Positions 57,766 to 64,000 of a stretch of DNA of 64,000 nucleotides are shown piece after piece; position 1 is the first letter of the stretch, and each line of letters starts with the position of its first letter. The stretch is taken from contig CAJUSD010000001.1 of the NCBI GenBank assembly GCA_910589145.1, positions 158,267 through 222,266 on the forward strand, given 5' to 3'. The notes beneath the pieces were generated by a model. The model had not been told where the DNA came from and searched no databases. It saw nothing but the letters and a program-made list of their open reading frames with translations. The position numbers were made by a program, and so were the translations under genes. The DNA is from an uncultured Oscillospiraceae bacterium (lineage in GTDB: Bacteria; Bacillota; Clostridia; Oscillospirales; Ruminococcaceae).

Positions 57766-59151
57766 ATGGATATATATAATGAAGAAAAAATCGTATTCAA
57801 CGATACTGTAGATTATAGCGGCGGTACTTACGATCTGGTTTCAAAAATAGCTTACCTAATTGGAGTTCCAAAAAATATTTTTGAAAACGAATATGAACCG
57901 CCTAAAATGGAAATATTCAACCAACTGGAAAGGGATAAAAACGCCCGAATTATTCGCCATTTATGTATTATACGGACTGCAATTGAACGGAAATTTAAAT
58001 TTATTAATGAAAAGATGCGAATGGATTTTCAGGGATTTTTTTCCATGCCGGAATATATTCCCGCTGAAAGTATCCATCAGCTTACAGAGGATGGAGTAAA
58101 CTTTATAAAGAAGTCCAATATAAAATTAAACCAACATATTATGGAAATCAATCGAATTATTTCAGACCGAATAAATAATTGTAAATATCTATTCCCCATT
58201 TGGTTAAACTGGCAGTACATACACGATCTGTTTATTATGCCAAACGGCCTTACAGAAGCTGGTACAAAGGAAGCTGCCACCCTGTATTATTCCGCCCGTT
58301 CCTATTATCCGTATCAAATGTATATCAACTGGACTCCCAGGGACGAGGGCAATATACTTTATAATGACAAAAAGTTTGCCATCCTTCTTTATCAATGGCA
58401 TGATAATTATTTTACTGAACTAAGCAAAGTATCTGATGCAAGCAGCTATATTAAAGGCAATATATACAGTTTTATTCATGCCAGCGAAAAAATTGTATTG
58501 GCGGTTGACTGTGAAAATTCAGATCCTTATAAATTATGTGCAACTCTTCAAAATCTTGAGCAGCAATATATTTCTAAGATTTCCTTAATCGTCCTATTTG
58601 ACGACATTCATACTGCGAGTGCATGGCAGATATTGGAGGAATTTACGGATATTCCTGTAGATCGAAAATTAATCGGACGGGTAAAAGAAGATAAATCTTT
58701 GGTAGATATGAGGCTAGCCTTGCGGGTAAGCGAGGAATTTTACCGAAATAATGTAGATTCATTTATTATTGTGTCCAGCGATTCTGATTTTTACGGTCTG
58801 ATTTCATCCCTTCCAGACGCGCGTTTTCTTTTTATGGTGGAGCGGGAAAAGTGCGGCCCGGATATGAAAAAAGCTCTTGTGGAATCTGGAATCTTTTATT
58901 GCTTTATTGATGATTTTTACTCCGGCAATTCAGAGGATTTGAAATTAAATGCTCTTTTTAAGGTAATGAACCAATATCTAAGGAATTCCATTCATTTGAA
59001 TGTCAACGATATGTTTTCTGAAGCCCTGCATACAACCAGGCTGCCTATGTCAACAGCGGAACGGCGGCAGTTTTATGAAAAGCATATACGGAATATGAGT
59101 TTAGTGATAGATAAAGAAGGCAATGTGAGCATTGAACTAAAACGGTCATAA
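57766..59151 (+). CDS. NYN-domain (PIN-like) putative ribonuclease
   Basis: A 461-residue protein. The N-terminal 235 residues are helical and match no family I know. From residue 243 a NYN/PIN-like nuclease fold is visible: KIVLAVDCENSD (Asp248, Asn251), VLFDD, LVDMRLALRVSEE (Asp314) and FIIVSSDSDFYGLI (Asp339, Asp341), the four acidic positions of the active site. NYN proteins process RNA. The ATG at 57766 has GAAAGGAG upstream. It is alone, just before the T-box of thrS; no functional link is evident. Confidence 0.85.
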   Translation: MDIYNEEKIVFNDTVDYSGGTYDLVSKIAYLIGVPKNIFENEYEPPKMEIFNQLERDKNARIIRHLCIIRTAIERKFKFINEKMRMDFQGFFSMPEYIPAESIHQLTEDGVNFIKKSNIKLNQHIMEINRIISDRINNCKYLFPIWLNWQYIHDLFIMPNGLTEAGTKEAATLYYSARSYYPYQMYINWTPRDEGNILYNDKKFAILLYQWHDNYFTELSKVSDASSYIKGNIYSFIHASEKIVLAVDCENSDPYKLCATLQNLEQQYISKISLIVLFDDIHTASAWQILEEFTDIPVDRKLIGRVKEDKSLVDMRLALRVSEEFYRNNVDSFIIVSSDSDFYGLISSLPDARFLFMVEREKCGPDMKKALVESGIFYCFIDDFYSGNSEDLKLNALFKVMNQYLRNSIHLNVNDMFSEALHTTRLPMSTAERRQFYEKHIRNMSLVIDKEGNVSIELKRS

Positions 59152-59159
59152 AAAATCCC

Positions 59160-59188
59160 TTGACTTTTCTCTAAAAAAGTGTTACTAT
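59160..59188 (+). promoter_or_regulatory. Promoter of the thrS T-box leader
   Basis: TTGACT (59160-59165), 17-base spacer, TACTAT (59183-59188). Confidence 0.8.
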
Positions 59189-59194
59189 GAGCCC

Positions 59195-59457
59195 AAAGCA
59201 GAGAAAAAGACTGACGTTTCCGCAATCTGTCTTCCAGAGAGAAAATGCCTTTGGCTGCAAGCGTTTTCAGGACAGAGGAAACCGATACCACTTTGGAGCT
59301 GTGGCACGAAGGTTTATTTTATCAGCATAAGTGTCAACGTTTGGCCAGCGTTACTGGGCCTGACTGTAAACCATTTTTGTTTGCAGAAAGTGAAAAATCA
59401 AGGTGGAACCGTGCTGAAATTAAGGCACCCTTGGATGAAAATCCGGGGGTGTTTTTT
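59195..59457 (+). promoter_or_regulatory. T-box riboswitch controlling thrS, specifier ACC
   Basis: The leader has the stem I marks AGAGAG (59235-59242 region) and GGCTGCAAG, then GATACCACTTTGGAG where ACC (59287-59289) is the probable Thr specifier codon. The T-box bulge sequence AGGTGGAACCGTG is at 59401-59413. It is followed by an intrinsic terminator, CACCCTTGGAT/ATCC..GGGTG with TTTTTT ending near 59457. Uncharged tRNA-Thr binding would favour the antiterminator and allow thrS transcription. Confidence 0.95.
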
Positions 59458-59491
59458 GCGTTCCCGGAAAAATGAGAAAGGGACGATAAAC

Positions 59492-61258
59492 ATGAAAGTA
59501 ATCTACAACAATGGCGAAGTCAAAGAATGTCCGAAAGAGGAAGAACTTCACGTAATCCGCCATACAGCAGCCCATATTATGGCCCAGGCCATCAAACGGC
59601 TGTACCCAGAGGCAGATTTCGCCTTTGGCCCAGCAACAGAAAATGGTTTCTACTACGATGTAGACCTTGGCGACCGCAAACTCACTGACGAGGACCTTGC
59701 AAGCATTGAAAAGGAAATGAAGAAGATCGTCAAGGAAAATCTGCCGGTCAAGCCCTTTATCCTCTCCCGCGAGGAAGCAGTCAAGCTGATGGAAGAGCGG
59801 AAGGAAAAATATAAAGCAGAGCATATCGACGATCTGCCCGACGATGCAGTAATCAGCTTTTACCAGCAGGGCGAGTATATCGACATGTGTGTCGGCCCTC
59901 ACCTGACCTATACGAAAGGCGTCAAAGCATTTAAGATCACCCAGCAGAGCGGGGCATACTGGCGGGGGGACAAGGCCAACAAGATGCTGACCAGAATCAA
60001 CGGCATCGCCTTTGCCAGCCAGGAGGAACTGGATGCACATCTGAAACTGCTGGAAGAAGCTGCCCGCCGCGACCACCGCAAGATTGGCCGGGAGATGAAT
60101 CTGTTTATGCTCTGCGAGGAAGGCCCCGGTTTCCCCTTCTTCCTGCCCAACGGTATGATTATAAAGAATACTTTGATCGACTATTGGCGGGATATCCACC
60201 ACAAGGCCGGTTATGTTGAGGTAAGCACTCCCCTGATTATGAACCGGCACCTATGGGAAACCAGCGGCCACTGGGATCACTATAAAGATAATATGTACGC
60301 CACTAAAATTGACGATGAGGATTACTGCATCAAGCCCATGAACTGCCCCGGCGGAGTTATGGTCTACCGCAATGAAAACCACAGTTATCGGGAGCTTCCC
60401 ATGCGGGTGGGCGAAATCGGCCTTGTACACCGCCACGAGCTGAAGGGCACGCTCCATGGGCTGTTCCGGGTACGCTGCTTTAACCAGGACGACGCCCATA
60501 TCTTTATGCGCCGGGACCAGATCACCGACGAAATTGTAGGGGTTGTGCATCTGATCAACGAGGTTTACAGCAAATTTGGCTTTAAGTATGCCATTGAGCT
60601 TTCCACCAGACCGGAAAACAGCATGGGCTCTGACGAGGACTGGGAGGCTGCAATCAACGGTTTAAAGGGTGCATTGGAGAAATTGGATCTGCCCTACACC
60701 ATCAACGAAGGGGATGGCGCCTTCTATGGGCCGAAGATCGACTTCCACCTGGAAGACAGCCTGGGACGTACCTGGCAATGTGGAACCATCCAGCTTGACT
60801 TCCAGATGCCGCTGAACTTCCAGTTGGAATATGTTACGGAAAGCGGTGAAAAGGAACGTCCCATTATGATCCACCGGGTATGCTTTGGTTCCATTGAAAG
60901 GTTTATTGGGATCCTGACCGAGCATTACGCCGGTAAATTCCCCACCTGGCTGGCTCCCACACAGGTCAAGGTGCTTCCTGTCAGCGAAAAGAGCGTGGAA
61001 TATGCCCAAAAGCTGGCCGATGCCCTGGAAGCAAAGAATATCCGGGTCAAGCTGGATGACCGCAACGAAAAGATCGGGTACAAGATTCGGGAAGCCCAGC
61101 AGGTGGACCGGGTGCCCTATATGTTGGTCATTGGTGCAAAGGAAGCGGAAGAGGGCAATATCAGCGTCCGTAACCGGGATACAGGCGAAACAACTGCAAT
61201 GAGCCTGGATGCATTTATTGCAGGCATTACAGAGGAAATTGCAAGCAGAAAGTCCTAA
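59492..61258 (+). CDS. thrS: Threonyl-tRNA synthetase lacking the TGS domain
   Basis: A 588-residue class II synthetase. The start at 59492 follows AAAGGGACG; upstream in-frame codons are T-box terminator. The usual N-terminal TGS domain (about 60 residues) is missing: only about 20 residues precede the editing domain, whose HTAAH motif is His24-His28. Then come the catalytic core (motif 2 LVHRHELKGTLHGLFRVRCF, CPGG in MNCPGGVMVY) and the C-terminal anticodon-binding domain (PTWLAPTQVKVLPVS). Proofreading residues appear intact. Regulated by the T-box just upstream. Confidence 0.95.
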   Translation: MKVIYNNGEVKECPKEEELHVIRHTAAHIMAQAIKRLYPEADFAFGPATENGFYYDVDLGDRKLTDEDLASIEKEMKKIVKENLPVKPFILSREEAVKLMEERKEKYKAEHIDDLPDDAVISFYQQGEYIDMCVGPHLTYTKGVKAFKITQQSGAYWRGDKANKMLTRINGIAFASQEELDAHLKLLEEAARRDHRKIGREMNLFMLCEEGPGFPFFLPNGMIIKNTLIDYWRDIHHKAGYVEVSTPLIMNRHLWETSGHWDHYKDNMYATKIDDEDYCIKPMNCPGGVMVYRNENHSYRELPMRVGEIGLVHRHELKGTLHGLFRVRCFNQDDAHIFMRRDQITDEIVGVVHLINEVYSKFGFKYAIELSTRPENSMGSDEDWEAAINGLKGALEKLDLPYTINEGDGAFYGPKIDFHLEDSLGRTWQCGTIQLDFQMPLNFQLEYVTESGEKERPIMIHRVCFGSIERFIGILTEHYAGKFPTWLAPTQVKVLPVSEKSVEYAQKLADALEAKNIRVKLDDRNEKIGYKIREAQQVDRVPYMLVIGAKEAEEGNISVRNRDTGETTAMSLDAFIAGITEEIASRKS

Positions 61259-61277
61259 TCAATCCGTTTGAACACCC

Positions 61278-61316
61278 AAAAGCCCCTTGTACCAAAACGA
61301 TACAAGGGGCAAAGTT
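61278..61316 (+). terminator. Terminator of thrS
   Basis: GCCCCTTGTA/TACAAGGGGC stem with ACCAAAACGA-like loop followed by AAAGTTT; the T-tail is weak. Confidence 0.6.
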
Positions 61317-61345
61317 TCAGTATATTGCAAAAAGGGGGACAGATC

Positions 61346-61897
61346 ATGCAGTATGCAATCGAATTATATTACGATATAGAGACGGAAAAGAAGCTTTTTG
61401 ATTTGGCGAAAAGAGTAGCTGACGAAAAACTGAGCACAAAATTTTTGGAATGGAAAACACGCCCGCACCTGACATTAGCCTGTTTTAATGATGTAAATGA
61501 GCAAAGATGTGCTGAACAGTTAAGGGACTTCGCTCAAAGTCACAAAGTAATGCCTGCATACATTGCTTCTGTTGGAATGTTTAACGACACCAAAACAATT
61601 TTTGCATCGCCAATTATGACAAAAGGCATGTATCAGTTTCAGTCGGAGCTGCATGAGTGCTTCAAGGAGTATGATGCCACCGGCTGGGAATGGTATCGGC
61701 CTGACAGATGGGTTCCACACTGTACCCTGGCGCTTACCGGAGAAGATGAAGACAGTGTTTTTTACAAGGCAAGCGATTTGATTTTACATGAATTTAAAAA
61801 GATAAGCGGAAAATTTACTGCGATTGGACTGGTGAAAATAACATTCCCTGTGGTTGAAATATATACCGCGGAGCTGTATAAGTCCAGGGGGATATAG
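61346..61897 (+). CDS. 2H-phosphoesterase / 2'-5' RNA ligase family protein
   Basis: A 183-residue protein with the two HxT motifs of the 2H superfamily: HLTLACF (about residue 47) and HCTLALT (about residue 131). Such proteins act as cyclic phosphodiesterases or 2'-5' RNA ligases; the substrate here is unknown. The ATG at 61346 has AAAGGGGG at correct spacing; the upstream in-frame codons cover the thrS terminator. It ends one base before the convergent GNAT gene. Confidence 0.87.
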   Translation: MQYAIELYYDIETEKKLFDLAKRVADEKLSTKFLEWKTRPHLTLACFNDVNEQRCAEQLRDFAQSHKVMPAYIASVGMFNDTKTIFASPIMTKGMYQFQSELHECFKEYDATGWEWYRPDRWVPHCTLALTGEDEDSVFYKASDLILHEFKKISGKFTAIGLVKITFPVVEIYTAELYKSRGI

Positions 61898-61898
61898 T

Positions 61899-62369
61899 CT
61901 ATTTCTCCTTAACCATTACCCAGAACTCCTCCATGTGGTCAGAATAGGCGATTTCATCCTGAACAGATTCGGAATAAACAAATCCAGCCTTCTGATATGC
62001 TTTAACGGCCCGTTTATTAGAAGCAGCAACTTTTAGATATATTTTATCTTGATATTGTTTCATTTTCCTGATTTCCTGAACGCACTGTTTCACAAACAGA
62101 TGCCCATTCCCTTTGCCACAGTATTCCGGTGAAAGTGACCAGCCAACCCATAGCTGGCCACCATCAAATTGGCAGGCGACCTGACCGACTGTCTTTTCTC
62201 CCTGGCACAGCGCAAACTGCTCTGTACCCCATGTTTTGGCGTCAAACAGGTATCCGTTGCGATGCCCTTTGAAACTGTAAGCGCAATAGGGTTCTTCATA
62301 TTCCCACTGGCTGATTTCCAGGGCTGCTTTCTCTGTTAAAGGCTGTAAGAAACAGGTTTTAAAATCCAT
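61899..62369 (-). CDS. GNAT acetyltransferase
   Basis: A 156-residue acetyltransferase. The acetyl-CoA loop lies in WSLSPEYCGKGNGHLFVKQC, with Gly-Lys-Gly-Asn-Gly as the pyrophosphate-binding turn, and motif B is AASNKRAVKAYQKAGFVY. ATG 62369 is preferred over upstream ATG codons because GGAAGGGAAG precedes it. No substrate can be named. Convergent with the 2H gene, with a 1-bp gap. Confidence 0.85.
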   Translation of the reverse strand: MDFKTCFLQPLTEKAALEISQWEYEEPYCAYSFKGHRNGYLFDAKTWGTEQFALCQGEKTVGQVACQFDGGQLWVGWSLSPEYCGKGNGHLFVKQCVQEIRKMKQYQDKIYLKVAASNKRAVKAYQKAGFVYSESVQDEIAYSDHMEEFWVMVKEK

Positions 62370-62412
62370 ATACTTCCCTTCCGTTTCAAAGTTTATCTTT
62401 ATAATATGTGGG

Positions 62413-63588
62413 GTGATTCCTATCAAACCGCCATGGATAAAACACAAACACATTCTTTTGGCTGTACTGGCGGGGATCATTGCAGTTCTGTTCTGTGGCT
62501 GCAATGAAGGTCCTTGGTATTTCAGCAGCGAACAGGTCAAAGAATATCTGGCTAAAAAATATCCCGATTCAGGTGTTCAATTCAAAAGAAGCTCCTTTAA
62601 CGTGTGGAACTGCTGGTTCCCCGATCTGCCGGATGCGGTTTTTCAGGTAACGGTGGCGGCCAGCGGCGGCAATCCGGTCCCTGTATACCACAATTACCTT
62701 TCTTCCAATGCTGATCTGGTCATCTGGCGGTACTATCTGGATCACTACCATGACGAGGGAGGCAGTCTGGATTCCTGGACCATAACTCCTCTGAGCTCTG
62801 GCGAAACTTATCTGGTTATCAACTATACTTCAATGGAGGAAGCCCGCAAAGCAGCAGAACAACTTCGAGCTTTTTATGACTGGACAGAAGAAAAGCCATA
62901 TACAAATTATTTGGAATCCGGCAGGTTCTGCTTCTCCCCTTCCCGTTTCCCCTGGACGATTGAAACAACATTATACAAGGGTGGAACCTGGGACGGCTTT
63001 TTCCAAGGGCCGGAGGACAGCCTTGAAGACATTATAGACCGCTGTGCTGAGGAAATAAAGAAATACTACTCTTTTTATAATATCTCCTGCCCTGATTTTA
63101 CCACAGAAGAGATGGCCGATTACAATGCTGAAAATCTGAACTGGCAGTTATTAGAGAGTTTGCCGGGCATATGGAAGGACGGCGACTCCTTTCCGCCAGA
63201 AACCTTTTCGGGAATCGGTGTTTACCCGCGCTATGGAATTGTAAGCTATGGGAGCCTGTATCAAATGCTGCTCCGCCTTGGCTTTGAGGTTGAAGGAACG
63301 CCGGAGCATTTTTCCTTCATCGGTGTGGATGGCTGTGAATATGAATTTTCCTATGACTTCTGTTATGAAACGGAATATGATTCCAAGCTCTACCCCACCA
63401 TCACCGTCTGGTATTTCCTGCGGAACGGTTATCCTGTCGAGCGTACAGACAAACCTTACTGGTGGGAAACCGGCCCGGTTCTGTCCTTTACTGATTATCA
63501 GCGCGTGCCCAAGAACGAAAAAACTTACAGCTGGCAGTGTGTCATCACGGAAATTACCGGACTTATTTTTAAATATCAGCGCCCATAG
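62413..63588 (+). CDS. Lipoprotein of unknown function
   Basis: A 391-residue exported protein. The N-terminus has KHKHILLAVLAGIIAVLFCGC, a signal peptide with lipobox LFCGC (acylated Cys near residue 30). The mature part is rich in Tyr, Trp and acidic residues (for example SSEQVKEYLAKKYPDSG and DLVIWRYYLDHYHDEGG) with no recognised family. The GTG start at 62413 has no ribosome binding site; a TATAAT at 62400-62405 lies so close that the transcript may be almost leaderless. The next gene is convergent. Confidence 0.78.
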   Translation: MIPIKPPWIKHKHILLAVLAGIIAVLFCGCNEGPWYFSSEQVKEYLAKKYPDSGVQFKRSSFNVWNCWFPDLPDAVFQVTVAASGGNPVPVYHNYLSSNADLVIWRYYLDHYHDEGGSLDSWTITPLSSGETYLVINYTSMEEARKAAEQLRAFYDWTEEKPYTNYLESGRFCFSPSRFPWTIETTLYKGGTWDGFFQGPEDSLEDIIDRCAEEIKKYYSFYNISCPDFTTEEMADYNAENLNWQLLESLPGIWKDGDSFPPETFSGIGVYPRYGIVSYGSLYQMLLRLGFEVEGTPEHFSFIGVDGCEYEFSYDFCYETEYDSKLYPTITVWYFLRNGYPVERTDKPYWWETGPVLSFTDYQRVPKNEKTYSWQCVITEITGLIFKYQRP

Positions 63589-63666
63589 TAAATACTTTTT
63601 GAGAATCAAACTCCAAATATAACACAAGATGTGAAGAATTTATTTTTCTTCACAGCCTCTAATCAT

Positions 63667-64000
63667 TTATGAAGCGCCTTTCTCCTCCAAAACAGCAACA
63701 CGGGTTTGGAGATCATCTATTTGGTCATCATGCTTTTGAACTTTACCCTCCAAGTCCTGCTGCCCATCACGAGTAAGCAGAAAACCATCGCTAAGAGCAT
63801 TGAGCTTTCTGGTAACGTTATTTTCTACATAAAGTTTAATTTCGTGTGTATGCTCTTCCATCATGGAAGCAAGATCCTGAACATATCCCTTCATCTTTTT
63901 GTCTATCTGGCGGGTATGTTCTTCTAGACGCTTTTCCAAGCGTTTATCCATCTGACGGGTATGTTCTTCAAGACGCTTTTCCAAGCGTTCATCCATCTGA
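63667..64000 (-). CDS. Coiled-coil protein with 15-residue tandem repeats, N-terminus beyond window
   Basis: At least 110 residues of a charged coiled-coil protein. At the window end it shows two and a part copies of a 45-bp, 15-residue repeat (unit MDxRLEKRLEEHTRQ): 63906-63950, 63951-63995 and 63996-64000 continuing off the edge. A MKGYVQDLASMMEEHTHEIKLY region and a C-terminal heptad coil ending DLQTRVAVLEEKG follow. An ATG at 63996 is inside the repeat and has no ribosome binding site, so the real start lies outside the window. Function unknown; such proteins are common near phage-like or regulatory genes in clostridia. Confidence 0.7.
   Translation of the reverse strand, partial: QMDERLEKRLEEHTRQMDKRLEKRLEEHTRQIDKKMKGYVQDLASMMEEHTHEIKLYVENNVTRKLNALSDGFLLTRDGQQDLEGKVQKHDDQIDDLQTRVAVLEEKGAS

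Noticed and set aside
59420..60250. 276-codon minus-strand frame opposite thrS
   Set aside because: Shadow of the ThrRS gene, crossing the T-box terminator.
1..64000. CRISPR arrays, tRNA or rRNA genes, prophage or complete insertion sequence
   Set aside because: No regularly spaced repeats, no cloverleaf or rRNA motifs and no integrase, transposase or structural phage genes were found by reading.

Overview
The window reads as a chromosomal stretch of a low-to-moderate GC, anaerobic Gram-positive bacterium of the class Clostridia, probably an Oscillospirales/Ruminococcaceae-like gut organism. This is inferred from strong AGGAGG-type ribosome binding sites, clostridial gene pairs (NfnAB, TIGR03960 radical SAM with DUF2344, TrmK-Nif3, RqcH), a T-box in front of thrS, XRE/DUF6809-type small genes, and short palindromic repeats of a style I associate with this group. 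No rRNA, tRNA, CRISPR array, complete insertion sequence or prophage was seen. The exact species cannot be named from sequence alone.

Layout. 1-3.0 kb (minus): DUF1538 membrane protein (cut by the window edge), DUF2344 protein and its radical SAM partner. 3.0-6.1 kb: a broken XRE regulator beside a truncated small gene, then a minus-strand cluster of an alkyltransferase-like protein, an Na+-coupled NSS transporter and an AAC(6')-type acetyltransferase. 6.1-10.3 kb: structured intergenic DNA, a Gfo/Idh/MocA oxidoreductase and the electron-bifurcating NfnAB pair. 10.4-18.6 kb: AT-richer accessory DNA with a secreted C39-like peptidase, a lipoprotein, decayed lipoprotein remnants, a methyltransferase, an Eis-like acetyltransferase, an XRE regulator, an Rpn-type nuclease and a second Gfo/Idh protein. 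18.6-28.2 kb: CNNM/HlyC protein, an ECF S component with a DUF4430 protein, a viologen-exporter-like ABC system with a P-loop kinase, a probable small RNA, a DinJ-YafQ toxin-antitoxin pair, an M20 peptidase and a histidine phosphatase.

28.3-34.0 kb: tandem palindromic repeats, a divergent small-gene/XRE pair with a palindromic operator, and a two-component system followed by a lipoprotein and an ABC-2 transporter, which look like one sensing-export module. 34.3-36.1 kb: an Rrf2 regulator divergent from metY with clear operator repeats. 36.4-42.6 kb (minus): a MoxR/DUF58/DUF4129-like/CPBP operon and a chemoreceptor. 43.0-51.1 kb (plus): DUF368 (PopT-type), a MOP-family flippase, an MFS-like protein, a TrmK-GNAT fusion, Nif3 and RqcH. 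51.2-55.6 kb (minus): a complete spermidine/putrescine ABC transporter with an unusual membrane-anchored binding protein. 55.8-64.0 kb: YjbQ, a minimal ComEA-like protein, ProC, a NYN-domain protein, T-box plus thrS, a 2H phosphoesterase, a GNAT enzyme, a lipoprotein and a repeat-containing coiled-coil protein cut by the window end.

Most genes are ordinary housekeeping or accessory functions. The observations most worth following are the family of imperfect palindromic elements placed immediately after stop codons (18648, 26174, 34039, possibly 57590), the promoter-plus-terminator small RNA at 24770-24909, the TrmK-GNAT fusion, the binding protein with a C-terminal membrane anchor and acidic tail, the TGS-less threonyl-tRNA synthetase, and the metY operator. 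I found no convincing wholly new multi-gene system.
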